A stretch of 64,000 nt of DNA from Myroides sp. NP-2 (GTDB lineage: Bacteria; Bacteroidota; Bacteroidia; Flavobacteriales; Flavobacteriaceae): positions 124,001 to 188,000 of the forward strand of contig NZ_JACHTD010000002.1 in assembly GCF_014145665.1 (NCBI RefSeq), written 5' to 3'. Below, piece by piece: positions 1 through 8,619 of this stretch (its first letter is position 1; each line of letters starts with the position of its first letter). Position numbers and translations under genes: made by a program. The notes below the pieces were generated by a model, which saw only the letters and a program-made list of their open reading frames with translations, made no database searches and was not told the DNA's origin.

Positions 1-2
1 TG

Positions 3-1487
3 CAAGCAAAGGGGCTGCTCCAAAAAACCACCTTTATTCAGAGTCACTCACTAGCTAAATACTATTGGGATAAAAACTATGTGGGTACTCGGGTCGACTT
101 TGAACAGAACAAAGAAACGGATCAAGAGACGCAACGTCTACACCCCATCAGTCATCGGTATGCTTCCTTAGATTTATTTGTAGGACGGGGCGATTCACTT
201 GGAAAGAATATCGAACTAGGCTACCAATATCGAATTACGGACAGTCTGCAAAATAATACGTTAGCCTCTTTCTCAAAGGCCCACACCTTTTATGTGAAAT
301 CCCAACTGCTCAAATCGGAGACGCGCGATTTGAACCTCTATGCCAATTATCGTTCAGTACGTCCTGTGGATGAAACAAAACCTACCGAAAATACAGTAAA
401 TAGCGTATTAACCTACCGCGATCAGTATTTTAAGGGATTTATACAGTCCCATACCTTATATGAAATTAGTTCTGGAACCATTGCCCAACAAGAATTTACC
501 TACTTAGAGGTTGAACCGGGACGTGGACAATACATGTGGATTGATTACAACAACAACGGCATACAAGAATTGGAAGAATTTGAACTTGCTCCTTATCCCG
601 ATTTAGGGAAATATGTACGTTTGTATTTACCGAGTCAGATCTTCTTGCCAACCAATCAAAACAAGCTTACCCAAACCCTAACGCTAAATCCAGCGGCAAC
701 TTGGCAAAATGAAACTGGAATCAAGCGTATATTGGCTTATTTCTACAATCAAACCTCCTATAGCATTGACCGCAAAGATTTGAAAGAGGGCAATCAACTT
801 CGACTACATCCCTTTGCCTCGGACGAATCACAAATGGTGGGTTTAACCGAAAGTTTTAACAATTACCTCTATTACAATCGCGGAAAAAAACGCCACAGCG
901 TGACCTATAGATATACTCAATCAAAGAATAGGAACTTATTGTCTTATGGCGCTACAACAAACAAAATAAAAACCCATCAATTGGGATACAACCACCTCAT
1001 CCAAAAGACGTGGTTGATCGATGTGTGGGGAAAAACCACTCAACAAGAAACCCAATCCCCCTCCTATGCAAGTAAAAACTACGAACTCAAGATTCAAGGC
1101 TTTGAAACAAAACTATCTTATTTGTTTTCATCACAAACACAAGTAGATGTGTTTTATGTCTTTCAAGAGAAAAAGAACCAAACTGCCGAATTTGAAAATT
1201 TACAACAACACCGCATTGGGGCTTCATTTTCCGTTAACCAGATGAAATTATTTACGATGAATGGAGAATTCTCCTTTTTTCAAAACACCTTTACAGGTAA
1301 TGTCTTCTCTCCTATTGGCTATCAGATGTTAGAAGGATTACAACCTGGAAAAAATATGACTTGGCGCATCATGTTTCAGAAAAATCTAACGAATTACTTG
1401 GATTTAAGTTTGCATTACCAAGGAAGAAGCAATGAATCAACAGCGACGATTCACACGGGAAGTGTGCAATTACGTGCGTTTTTTTAA
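3..1487 (+). CDS. C-terminal part of a large outer-membrane beta-barrel protein (5' truncated by the window)
   Basis: The frame is open from the first bases of the window, so the true start lies upstream; a GTG at 81 is internal. About 494 residues are visible. They are rich in aromatic and polar residues in alternating patterns such as YRYTQSKNRN and LDLSLHYQGRS, and end in an aromatic residue (RAFF), which is typical of the last strand of an outer-membrane barrel. A Ca-binding-like loop DYNNNGIQELEEFE follows a GRGQYMW stretch, a combination I associate with very large flavobacterial surface proteins of unknown role. I cannot name the family. It could be any large barrel protein. The coding call is firm; the outer-membrane location is inference. 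Confidence 0.8.
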   Translation, partial: QAKGLLQKTTFIQSHSLAKYYWDKNYVGTRVDFEQNKETDQETQRLHPISHRYASLDLFVGRGDSLGKNIELGYQYRITDSLQNNTLASFSKAHTFYVKSQLLKSETRDLNLYANYRSVRPVDETKPTENTVNSVLTYRDQYFKGFIQSHTLYEISSGTIAQQEFTYLEVEPGRGQYMWIDYNNNGIQELEEFELAPYPDLGKYVRLYLPSQIFLPTNQNKLTQTLTLNPAATWQNETGIKRILAYFYNQTSYSIDRKDLKEGNQLRLHPFASDESQMVGLTESFNNYLYYNRGKKRHSVTYRYTQSKNRNLLSYGATTNKIKTHQLGYNHLIQKTWLIDVWGKTTQQETQSPSYASKNYELKIQGFETKLSYLFSSQTQVDVFYVFQEKKNQTAEFENLQQHRIGASFSVNQMKLFTMNGEFSFFQNTFTGNVFSPIGYQMLEGLQPGKNMTWRIMFQKNLTNYLDLSLHYQGRSNESTATIHTGSVQLRAFF

Positions 1488-1560
1488 TTGATGTAGGGTT
1501 TGCTTTTTGCGCAGTTCGTTTTTTGTAAGCATTGTTGTACACCCTCTGCTTCATTTTGTC

Positions 1561-1611
1561 ACCTAGGTTGTTCGTCTCTCAGTTTGTCATCCAAAACAGT
1601 CAACCCTAGGT
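1561..1611. repeat. Inverted repeat downstream of the first gene
   Basis: ACCTAGGTTG at 1561-1570 is the reverse complement of CAACCCTAGGT at 1601-1611 apart from one extra C. The loop is 30 bases and no T-run follows, so this is not a convincing intrinsic terminator. It may form a hairpin in the 3' untranslated RNA of the preceding gene or be a binding site. Confidence 0.3.
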
Positions 1612-1682
1612 TAAAGCGATTCAATAGCCCCTTTTTGAATTGGATTTTGCCAATTGACAAATTCACTTCCTATTATTTTCCT

Positions 1683-1690
1683 TATTTTTG
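1683..1690 (+). promoter_or_regulatory. Bacteroidota -7 promoter box for the tRNA-binding protein
   Basis: TATTTTTG matches the TAnnTTTG consensus and lies 21 bases upstream of the ATG at 1712. No well-spaced -33 TTTG is visible, so only the -7 element is supported. Confidence 0.5.
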
Positions 1691-1711
1691 AGTTCACACA
1701 AATTATCAATT

Positions 1712-2059
1712 ATGGAAAACACTACCAATACGCTAACATGGGATGACTTTATGAAAGTTGAAATGCGCGTGGGTACGATTATTCAAGCCGAAGAATTCAA
1801 AGAAGTCCGCAATCCAGCTTATAAATTAGTTGTAGATTTTGGAGAAGAGATAGGTTTGAGAAAAACATCTGCCCAAATCACAAAATTGTATACTACAGAA
1901 GAATTAATTGGAAAACAAGTGATTGCGGTCGTTAACTTCCCACCAAAGCAAATTGCCAATATCATGAGTGAATGTTTGGTCATGGGTGCAGTAGAAGGCA
2001 AAGAAGTAACCCTAATGAGTTTAGACAAACCGGTTAAAAACGGATTGAGAATAGGATAA
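1712..2059 (+). CDS. tRNA-binding (CsaA / Trbp111-like) domain protein
   Basis: A 115-residue protein made of a single tRNA-binding OB-fold domain, with the family pattern DFMKVEMRVGTII near the N terminus and KQIANIMSECLVMGA near the C terminus. The same domain type forms the C-terminal appendix of the methionyl-tRNA synthetase encoded at 5427, which shows comparable [13 protein letters not shown] and [11 protein letters not shown] stretches. Free-standing members (CsaA in Bacillus, Trbp111 in Aquifex) dimerise and bind tRNA; CsaA has also been described as a chaperone. ATG 1712 is preferred over an in-frame TTG at 1688, which falls inside the promoter box. It is separated from the convergent DUF2891 gene by a shared terminator. 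Confidence 0.88.
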   Translation: MENTTNTLTWDDFMKVEMRVGTIIQAEEFKEVRNPAYKLVVDFGEEIGLRKTSAQITKLYTTEELIGKQVIAVVNFPPKQIANIMSECLVMGAVEGKEVTLMSLDKPVKNGLRIG

Positions 2060-2060
2060 T

Positions 2061-2090
2061 AAAAAAGGTTTCGCATGCGAAACCTTTTTT
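2061..2090. terminator. Bidirectional intrinsic terminator
   Basis: A perfect 30-base palindrome: six A, the arm GGTTTCGCA, its complement TGCGAAACC, and six T. It lies between the convergent stop codons at 2059 and 2094 and can serve both transcripts. Confidence 0.9.
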
Positions 2091-2093
2091 ATA

Positions 2094-3194
2094 TTATTGA
2101 TGGAGTAAAGCGTATAAAGCAAAAGTACCTAACCAGTGACTTCCCATATAATCATCGTTTGTAATATTGCCGAATGAAGATTCAAAATGATGTTTGCCAA
2201 TAGCTTTTACATGTGCTAATTCTGGTAATTTCTTAGCCAAGTCGCTTAGACAAGCTGCTCTACTAAAATTCAAGCCATCCAAATGCACCAAGTGGCCATC
2301 GGTACGATCCGATACCTTTCCTATTTCCAACTGAAAATCTGGTTCAAATATTTCTGGTAAAAATGCCTTCAACCAAGTTGTAAAGGCAGTGGTATCTTGA
2401 ATCTTGCTCATCAATCGAGCTTCTTCCAAACAAGGAGATAAAAAATCATGTCCACTAGGCTCAAAGGCAAGATTGCAGTTGATGTCTTTCGCATATAGAC
2501 GATTTGCTGTTTCTACAATTAACATTTCGAAATCCGTCTGCTTCATCAAACGGGCATATTCCAAAGACAGCGATAAGCCATAAGCTGTATTATCATGGGT
2601 TCCCGTTCGAATAGGATAATTTAACTTAGGCAAATAAGCAGTATAGCGATCCATTAATACCTTGGCTAAAGGTTCAAGTAAGGCAGCCCAGCGTTGTGCG
2701 TCCTCATCCTCCCAAGTGGATAGTGCTCCGTGCAGTTGAAATAACCAAGCCCATCCATAGGTACGTTCAAAGGTTCTGTTGTTGGGGTCGTCAAAGAAGG
2801 CCAATTCAACTTGAACGTGCTCTGGGGTAATCAACCCATTCAAGCGCTCGCGAATTTCACCATTTTGATCCAATTCCGGAAAGCGCTTCATTAATTCGAT
2901 AATAGACCAATACCCGTGCACAGCCGAATGCCAATCAAAACAACCGTAAAAAATAGGACGTAGTTGTTTCGGTGTTTTTAAATCAGAGTCTGCCCCTAGC
3001 ACTTGTCCCAGTTTATTTGGGTATTCCTGTTCAATGCAATGCAAAGGCAAAGCAATTATCTTTTGTGCTTCCTTTACAGTCAACACCAAGGGAGGGGTCG
3101 CCTCTACTACTTGCTCAGCCACCTCATTCTTTTCTTTGGGAGTACAACCCAATAAAGCCATACTCAGCACGGTTAAAACACTTATTTTTTTCAT
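2094..3194 (-). CDS. DUF2891 family lipoprotein
   Basis: A 366-residue protein with a lipoprotein signal (MKKISVLTV...LLGC, Cys at residue 17), so it should be anchored in the cell envelope. The mature part matches what I know of DUF2891: an opening ALHCIEQEYPNK-like segment, the hallmark FYGCFDWHSAVHGYW, GWAWLFQLHG in the middle and a C-terminal HWLGTFALYAL. Many Trp and His residues are conserved in the family, which suggests an all-alpha fold related to glycoside-processing enzymes, but no reaction is established. It stands alone between a convergent gene and a divergent lipoprotein gene. Family assignment is from memory of the motif; the function is unknown. Confidence 0.82.
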   Translation of the reverse strand: MKKISVLTVLSMALLGCTPKEKNEVAEQVVEATPPLVLTVKEAQKIIALPLHCIEQEYPNKLGQVLGADSDLKTPKQLRPIFYGCFDWHSAVHGYWSIIELMKRFPELDQNGEIRERLNGLITPEHVQVELAFFDDPNNRTFERTYGWAWLFQLHGALSTWEDEDAQRWAALLEPLAKVLMDRYTAYLPKLNYPIRTGTHDNTAYGLSLSLEYARLMKQTDFEMLIVETANRLYAKDINCNLAFEPSGHDFLSPCLEEARLMSKIQDTTAFTTWLKAFLPEIFEPDFQLEIGKVSDRTDGHLVHLDGLNFSRAACLSDLAKKLPELAHVKAIGKHHFESSFGNITNDDYMGSHWLGTFALYALLHQ

Positions 3195-3365
3195 TGTTTC
3201 TCGTTTAGCTCACAAGGTAGGGATTATTCTAAAAAAAAAGACCTACACAATTGAAATAATCCAATCCATCACTGCTGAACACCATTATTTATCTTACTGA
3301 CTATCTTTGATTTACAAAAAACAATAGGTTTTTGAATAAATGAAGTTTAGACCCTGAGTTTTTTG

Positions 3366-3373
3366 TACATTTG
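3366..3373 (+). promoter_or_regulatory. -7 promoter box very close to a start codon
   Basis: TACATTTG matches TAnnTTTG. It ends only 9 bases before the ATG at 3383, so the transcript would have almost no 5' leader. No well-spaced -33 TTTG was found. Confidence 0.5.
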
Positions 3374-3382
3374 AAATAAAAA

Positions 3383-3949
3383 ATGCACAAAATCACCCTA
3401 TCATTTTTAAGTGTAATCCTATTAACGGTCACTTTTATTTCTTGTGACAGCAAGTCTTTGAATTCATCTAAGGCGATCACTGCCATAGAAGCGTATATGG
3501 AAACCCAACCCATTTATGAAAGTACGACGTTTACCGTTGGAGATACTAAACTAAGAACGAGAAAAGATGCAGCGCTCATTGAGCAGTACAAACAATTAGC
3601 AGATGAAGGCTACCTCAACCTTGCAGATTTTAATACGAAAAAACGATTTATGTCCAAGGACAGTCTTTGGCAAGGAACTATCAAATTAACGGGAAAAGCA
3701 CATCCCTATGTCTTAGAACAAAAGGGCAATAAGATAAAAGTAAAGACGATCGAATACTTAGTCGATAAAGACAATGGTTTTCAGTTGGATGCCAAAGGTA
3801 AAAAAACAGCCACTGCAACAGTTAAGTTGAAAAAAAATCCAACGCCTTTTCATTTTTTAAAGGAGGATAAATCGCCTAATACCGAATTTATCACTCGAAA
3901 ATTCAAGATGAAGTACACAGAAGAAACAGGTTGGAGAATTACAAAATAA
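3383..3949 (+). CDS. Hypothetical lipoprotein
   Basis: 188 residues with a clear lipoprotein signal ending in TFISC (Cys 21). The mature part starts with a Ser-rich linker and is rich in Lys, Thr and beta-prone residues; no family is recognised. It begins what looks like an operon: the next gene starts 3 bases after its stop and a third follows at 13 bases. The first Met is used because the signal peptide begins there and the next Met in frame is beyond it. The likely role is an envelope-anchored protein working with the neighbouring membrane protein; the substrate or partner is unknown. Confidence 0.8.
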   Translation: MHKITLSFLSVILLTVTFISCDSKSLNSSKAITAIEAYMETQPIYESTTFTVGDTKLRTRKDAALIEQYKQLADEGYLNLADFNTKKRFMSKDSLWQGTIKLTGKAHPYVLEQKGNKIKVKTIEYLVDKDNGFQLDAKGKKTATATVKLKKNPTPFHFLKEDKSPNTEFITRKFKMKYTEETGWRITK

Positions 3950-3952
3950 CCC

Positions 3953-4414
3953 ATGGGTAAGAATATATTTATTTTGATTTTAATACAAGCCTTACTCGCT
4001 GTATTAATGGCGTTTATGATTGGTAAAATGTCGTTTATTGGACGCATGGGCATTACTTTTTTTTACCGAGAATACCTCGTTTTAAAATCCCCTTGGAAAA
4101 CGGCCCTGCTTATTTTTATCATTCAGCTCTTTCTCATTGTGATACTCGCTTTTTTCAAGTATTTCACTCCAGCCAAGATAGCTAATACACTGGCTATTAT
4201 AACGATACTCATCGGATTGGGTGCTGCTTATTACACCTACCTTGATTTTACGACTACTTCTCATAAACACATGAAGAGCAATTTTCACACGGGTTTTTAT
4301 TTATTTTGGGGAGCTTGGATCTTTTCTGCCATTTTCTTTTTATTTTTAAAGAAAAAGAAAATAGTCTTAACGGAATTAGAAGCAACAAATTCGGAAACGG
4401 AATCACTTTCTTAA
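3953..4414 (+). CDS. Hypothetical inner-membrane protein, four predicted TM segments
   Basis: 153 residues with four hydrophobic stretches at about residues 5-24, 50-69, 77-97 and 113-132, and a positively charged KKKK after the last one, which places the C terminus in the cytoplasm by the positive-inside rule. A His/Lys-containing loop (TTSHKHMKSN) sits between the third and fourth segments. I do not recognise a family. It lies 3 bases after a lipoprotein gene and 13 bases before another, so the three are very probably co-transcribed. Confidence 0.78.
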   Translation: MGKNIFILILIQALLAVLMAFMIGKMSFIGRMGITFFYREYLVLKSPWKTALLIFIIQLFLIVILAFFKYFTPAKIANTLAIITILIGLGAAYYTYLDFTTTSHKHMKSNFHTGFYLFWGAWIFSAIFFLFLKKKKIVLTELEATNSETESLS

Positions 4415-4427
4415 ATCAACAATACAC

Positions 4428-4688
4428 ATGAAAACACTCTATTTCTTCCCTTTGGTTTTAGTGGCGTTGGCCTTGACCAACTGTACAGATAAAAGCAAAG
4501 AAACGCAAGAACCTCAGCGCATCAAAATAGAACAGCCATCATCCACAACCACGGCACAACCTGTTCAAATTCCGATGCACGGAACCAAAGACAACAGTTC
4601 TTCCGGTCTTACTTCATTTAAAATCAAGGAAGAAATGAAGCAAGAGATACAAGAAAACGCAAGAGAAAAAAACGCGATTGCAGAATAA
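4428..4688 (+). CDS. Small hypothetical lipoprotein
   Basis: 86 residues: a lipoprotein signal ending in ALTNC, then a short hydrophilic tail with a Thr/Gln/Pro stretch and a Lys/Glu-rich end that may be helical. No known domain. It is the third gene of the apparent operon starting at 3383. Such short lipoproteins are common in flavobacteria and usually have no assigned role. Confidence 0.7.
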   Translation: MKTLYFFPLVLVALALTNCTDKSKETQEPQRIKIEQPSSTTTAQPVQIPMHGTKDNSSSGLTSFKIKEEMKQEIQENAREKNAIAE

Positions 4689-4760
4689 GGTTTAACGTCT
4701 AATTGTTTTTATTCCTAATAAAAATAGTTAAGTTTACCTGACAAAACCAATTAACTAATC

Positions 4761-5252
4761 ATGAAGAACTATTTATTAGCAGTATCATCCCTGTTTATTT
4801 TAAGTTTAACCGCTTGTAAAGACACAGGTAAAGAGCCCTCGAATATTACGATTGATGGGACAGCAACTGAACAACCAGCGAGTGCAGCACCCGCAACGGG
4901 GGCCGAAGCAACACCTGCTCCGAATACAGCAGCACAACCTGCAACAAACCAGGCAAGCACAACACAAGCAACTGGAGCGAAGAGCAATCTAAACCCACCA
5001 CATGGACAGCCGGGTCACCGCTGTGATATTCAAGTAGGAGCTCCTTTAGACACTCCTCCAGGAGGTGGAATGTCTGCGACTGCAACTCCCGCATCAACGG
5101 CTAGTCAAGGACAACCTTTCCTAGTGAATGATGCCGCGAAAAGTCGTATTGCACAAGAGCAAGGTCAAACAGCAAGCAGTGGAAAAATCAATCCACCCCA
5201 TGGACAACCAGGGCATCGTTGTGACATACAAGTGGGACAACCTCTTCCATAA
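4761..5252 (+). CDS. Lipoprotein with two copies of the NPPHGQPGHRCDIQVG motif
   Basis: 163 residues. A lipoprotein signal ends at LTAC (Cys 19) and is followed by an Ala/Thr/Pro/Gln-rich, probably disordered linker (about residues 35-72). The 16-residue motif NPPHGQPGHRCDIQVG occurs twice, at residues 78-93 and 144-159, the second copy at the very C terminus. Each motif carries two His and one Cys in conserved spacing. I recall similar motifs in other Bacteroidota proteins, but no function is known to me; metal binding is only a guess. The gene starts 72 bases after the previous lipoprotein gene and is closed by a strong terminator. Confidence 0.82.
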   Translation: MKNYLLAVSSLFILSLTACKDTGKEPSNITIDGTATEQPASAAPATGAEATPAPNTAAQPATNQASTTQATGAKSNLNPPHGQPGHRCDIQVGAPLDTPPGGGMSATATPASTASQGQPFLVNDAAKSRIAQEQGQTASSGKINPPHGQPGHRCDIQVGQPLP

Positions 5253-5280
5253 GCAAATTATTTTACTATTTAATATCCGT

Positions 5281-5316
5281 AAAAAGGGCAAAATCGATCT
5301 TGATTTTGCCCTTTTT
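5281..5316 (+). terminator. Intrinsic terminator
   Basis: A 15-bp perfect stem, AAAAAGGGCAAAATC (5281-5295) with GATTTTGCCCTTTTT (5302-5316) and a 6-base loop. It lies 28 bases after the lipoprotein stop codon. Confidence 0.88.
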
Positions 5317-5386
5317 ATCTTATTATCACTTGAGAAAGGCCAATTAATACGACAAAATAATCCGTATAACTTCCAGCAATATTGCT

Positions 5387-5394
5387 TATTTTTG
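5387..5394 (+). promoter_or_regulatory. -7 promoter box for metG
   Basis: TATTTTTG matches TAnnTTTG and lies 32 bases upstream of the metG ATG. No properly spaced -33 TTTG is evident. Confidence 0.5.
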
Positions 5395-5426
5395 CAGTCT
5401 TATTAATTTCATATATAGAATAGTTT

Positions 5427-7487
5427 ATGATACAAGATCCGAAGAGATATACGCTAACGGCGGCATTGCCTTATACCAATGGGCCAATTCATATTGGACA
5501 CTTAGCAGGTGTTTATGTTCCAGCTGATATTTATGCTCGATTCTTGCGAATGCAAGGCAAAGACGTTGCCTTCATCTGTGGAAGCGACGAACACGGGGTG
5601 GCTATTTCTATGAAAGCAAAAAAAGAAGGCATTACCCCTCAAGAGGTAATCGATAAATACAACGGAATCATCAAACAATCTTTTGAAGATTTCGGCATTA
5701 CGTTTGACAATTACTCGCGTACTTCTTCTTCTGTTCACCATCAAACGGCTTCTGAATTTTTCAAGAAGTTGTATAACGAAGGGAAATTTATCGAAGAAAT
5801 CACGGAACAATTATACGATGAGCAAGCACAGCAATTCTTAGCGGACCGCTTTGTTATGGGAACTTGCCCTAAATGTGCCAATGAAGAGGCTTATGGAGAC
5901 CAATGTGAGAAATGTGGAACTTCATTAAATGCAACGGATTTGATAAACCCTAAATCCACCATTACAGGTAGTACGCCGATTTTGAAATCGACCAAACACT
6001 GGTTTTTACCCCTAGATCAATACGACGGATTTTTGCGTCAGTGGATTTTAGAAGGGCATAAAAACGATTGGAAACCCAATGTTTATGGCCAAGTAAAATC
6101 GTGGTTAGACGATGGTTTAAAACCTCGTGCGGTAACGCGTGACTTAGACTGGGGTATCCCTGTTCCTGTAGAAGGTGCAGATGGAAAAGTATTGTATGTA
6201 TGGTTTGACGCGCCTATTGGGTATATTTCATCCACGAAAGAATGGGCAGCACGCGTAGGAAAAGACTGGGAACCCTATTGGAAATCAGAAGATACTAAAT
6301 TGGTTCACTTCATCGGAAAAGATAATATTGTATTCCACTGTGTAATTTTCCCTGCTATGTTAAAAGCAGAAGGAAGCTATATCTTACCAGATAACGTACC
6401 AGCAAATGAGTTTTTAAACTTGGAAGGTAACAAGCTTTCAACGTCTAAAAATTGGGCGGTTTGGTTGCATGAATACTTGGAAGATTTCCCAGGAAAACAA
6501 GATGTACTGCGTTATGCTTTAACAGCAAATGCACCAGAAACAAAAGACAATGACTTTACATGGAAAGATTTCCAAGCGAGAAATAACAACGAATTAGTGG
6601 CTATTTTTGGAAATTTCATCAACCGTGTTGTCGTTTTAACGAATAAATATTACAACGGTATAGTTCCACAACCGCATGCTTTTTCTGAGGTAGATATTGC
6701 CACTTTAGAAGAATTAAGAGCCTATCCAGCTGTCATCGAAAGTTCTATTGATCGTTACCGCTTCAGAGAAGCGTTGGGAGAAATGATGAATGTAGCGCGT
6801 TTAGGAAATAAATACTTAGCGGATGAAGAACCTTGGAAGTTGATTAAAACAGATGAGGAAAGAGTACAAACGCAAATGTATGTGGCCTTGCAAATTGCTG
6901 CTGCCTTAAGTACGCTAGCAGAACCTTTCTTGCCTTTCACTGCAGCAAAATTAAAATCAATTTTGCGCCTAGAGACTCCATTAGCTTGGTCTGCCATTGA
7001 AGTGGATCAACCGTTAATCCAAGCGGGACACCAAATTGGAGAAGCGGAGTTGTTATTTGCTAAAATTGAAGATGAAGAGATTCAAAAACAATTGGATCGC
7101 TTAGAAGCTTCTAAACAAGCGAATAAAGTGGCCAATGCGGTGGTAGAACCTCAAAAAGAAACAGCAACCTATGACGATTTCACTAAATTGGATTTGCGTG
7201 TTGGAACGATTGTAGAAGCAGAAAAAATGCCAAAAGCCAATAAGCTTTTAGTGTTAAAAGTGGATACGGGAATGGATGTAAGAACGATTGTATCGGGAAT
7301 TGCTGAGCATTTCAAACCGGAAGATATCATCGGGAAACGCGTAACGGTTTTAGCCAACTTAGCACCACGTGCTCTACGCGGTGTAGAAAGTCAAGGGATG
7401 ATCTTAATGACAGAAGATGCCAACGGTAAATTGGTATTTGTCAACCCAGATGAAGAAGGTGTAAAAAATGGAGCAACGATTAATTAA
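5427..7487 (+). CDS. metG: Methionyl-tRNA synthetase
   Basis: 686 residues. It charges tRNA-Met in the cytoplasm. The class I signature HIGH is at residues 22-25, the KMSKS counterpart is KLSTS at 336-340, and the connective insert has a zinc knuckle with Cys 147, 150, 160 and 163 (CPKC...CEKC). After the anticodon-binding helical domain comes a C-terminal Trbp111-type tRNA-binding domain from about residue 580, which dimerises the enzyme. Length and layout are those of the E. coli type. The ATG at 5427 gives the normal N terminus ([19 protein letters not shown]). A strong terminator follows the stop. Confidence 0.98.
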   Translation: MIQDPKRYTLTAALPYTNGPIHIGHLAGVYVPADIYARFLRMQGKDVAFICGSDEHGVAISMKAKKEGITPQEVIDKYNGIIKQSFEDFGITFDNYSRTSSSVHHQTASEFFKKLYNEGKFIEEITEQLYDEQAQQFLADRFVMGTCPKCANEEAYGDQCEKCGTSLNATDLINPKSTITGSTPILKSTKHWFLPLDQYDGFLRQWILEGHKNDWKPNVYGQVKSWLDDGLKPRAVTRDLDWGIPVPVEGADGKVLYVWFDAPIGYISSTKEWAARVGKDWEPYWKSEDTKLVHFIGKDNIVFHCVIFPAMLKAEGSYILPDNVPANEFLNLEGNKLSTSKNWAVWLHEYLEDFPGKQDVLRYALTANAPETKDNDFTWKDFQARNNNELVAIFGNFINRVVVLTNKYYNGIVPQPHAFSEVDIATLEELRAYPAVIESSIDRYRFREALGEMMNVARLGNKYLADEEPWKLIKTDEERVQTQMYVALQIAAALSTLAEPFLPFTAAKLKSILRLETPLAWSAIEVDQPLIQAGHQIGEAELLFAKIEDEEIQKQLDRLEASKQANKVANAVVEPQKETATYDDFTKLDLRVGTIVEAEKMPKANKLLVLKVDTGMDVRTIVSGIAEHFKPEDIIGKRVTVLANLAPRALRGVESQGMILMTEDANGKLVFVNPDEEGVKNGATIN

Positions 7488-7493
7488 TTTTAT

Positions 7494-7526
7494 AAAAAAA
7501 AGCCTGCAAATTGCAGGCTTTTTTTT
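7494..7526. terminator. Bidirectional intrinsic terminator between metG and the aldo/keto reductase
   Basis: Eight A, the arm GCCTGCAA, its complement TTGCAGGC with one intervening A, and eight T. It lies between convergent stops at 7487 and 7529. Confidence 0.92.
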
Positions 7527-7528
7527 GA

Positions 7529-8482
7529 TTATGACTCCCATCGGCTACTATCATCCAAACGCATTAAATCATCCGAATCCAATTTCACCTGAGTTGCGCG
7601 AACTAAATGCTGTAATTGTTTGGCACTCGTAGCGCTAACGATTGGTGCTGTAACTACAGGTTGATGTAACAACCAAGCAATCGCTATTTCCGCACTTGTT
7701 GCCTCGTGTTTTTGAGCTGTTTTTGCTAACGCATCTAAAATGGCTAACCCTCGCTCATTTAGATAATGCTCCACCATCATTTTGCGAGCGCTTCCCTCTA
7801 AATCTGCGGCTGTTTTATACTTTCCAGATAAGAAGCCACTAGCTAAAGCAAAATAAGGCGCTACAGCCAGCTTTTCTTTCTCGACAATATCTTTATACTC
7901 CGTTTCGAATTGCACGCGATCATAGAGGTTATACAGCGGTTGTAGGGCAATATATTTGGTCCATCCTTTGGCTTCTGCAACTTGATTACTTTCAAGTAAG
8001 CGCTCTCCACTTAAGTTAGACGCTCCAAGTGCACGAACTTTTCCTGCTTGAATCAGTTCTTGAAATGTTCCCATGATTTCTTCTACTCCAACATTCACAT
8101 CATCGTGATGGGAATAGTATAAATCAATATAATCCGTGCGCAAGCGAAGCAAAGACGCATCAACGCCATCGATAATCTGTTGTCTAGTCAACCCTCTTTC
8201 TACGCCTTGCATACCACCACCCACTTTGGTAGCCAAAACCACATCTTGTCTTTTCTTGCTCTCCTTAAACCATTTTCCGATAATGCGTTCAGACTCTCCT
8301 CCCACATTACCTTCAACCCAATGCGAATAACTATTTGCTGTATCAATAAAATTAATACCCTGATCGTGTAATTCATCTAGCATGCGCAGCGATGCTTTTT
8401 CATCTAAAGTCCATCCAAATACATTGCCTCCAAAGCAAATCTCAGCGATGCTCAGTTCATTGGTTAATTTCTTTTTCTTCAT
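7529..8482 (-). CDS. Aldo/keto reductase
   Basis: An NADPH-dependent aldo/keto reductase of the TIM-barrel family, about 317 residues from the chosen start. The opening LSIAEICFGGNVFGW and the tetrad residues are visible: Asp in DTANSYSHW, Tyr in NSYSHW, Lys in LATKVGG and His in YYSHHDD. The GASNLSGERL and SATSAKQL segments match the barrel and the NADP-binding end. ATG 8482 (MKKKKLTNELS) is preferred over 8503 because it aligns with usual family N termini and has a GAGGAT stretch just upstream. The substrate cannot be told. It stands as a single gene. Confidence 0.92.
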   Translation of the reverse strand: MKKKKLTNELSIAEICFGGNVFGWTLDEKASLRMLDELHDQGINFIDTANSYSHWVEGNVGGESERIIGKWFKESKKRQDVVLATKVGGGMQGVERGLTRQQIIDGVDASLLRLRTDYIDLYYSHHDDVNVGVEEIMGTFQELIQAGKVRALGASNLSGERLLESNQVAEAKGWTKYIALQPLYNLYDRVQFETEYKDIVEKEKLAVAPYFALASGFLSGKYKTAADLEGSARKMMVEHYLNERGLAILDALAKTAQKHEATSAEIAIAWLLHQPVVTAPIVSATSAKQLQHLVRATQVKLDSDDLMRLDDSSRWES

Positions 8483-8570
8483 ATCCTCAGTGTTTTTGTA
8501 CATAAAAATGTTTAGTTGTAATGGAGTGACTCTCCATAATAAAGCGTTTGTACAAGATACAAAATAAAAA

Positions 8571-8600
8571 AAAGAGCGGTTATTTTCATAACCGCTCTTT
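8571..8600 (-). terminator. Intrinsic terminator of the TonB-dependent receptor gene
   Basis: A 13-bp stem AAAGAGCGGTTAT / ATAACCGCTCTTT with a 4-base loop. On the minus strand it is followed by a run of T. It lies just after the receptor stop and just upstream of the aldo/keto reductase gene. Confidence 0.88.
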
Positions 8601-8619
8601 CTATATATTGACTAATTTA

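Noticed and set aside
1500..1691. 63-codon plus-strand frame after the first gene
   Set aside because: No plausible start or domain; it runs through the promoter of the next gene.
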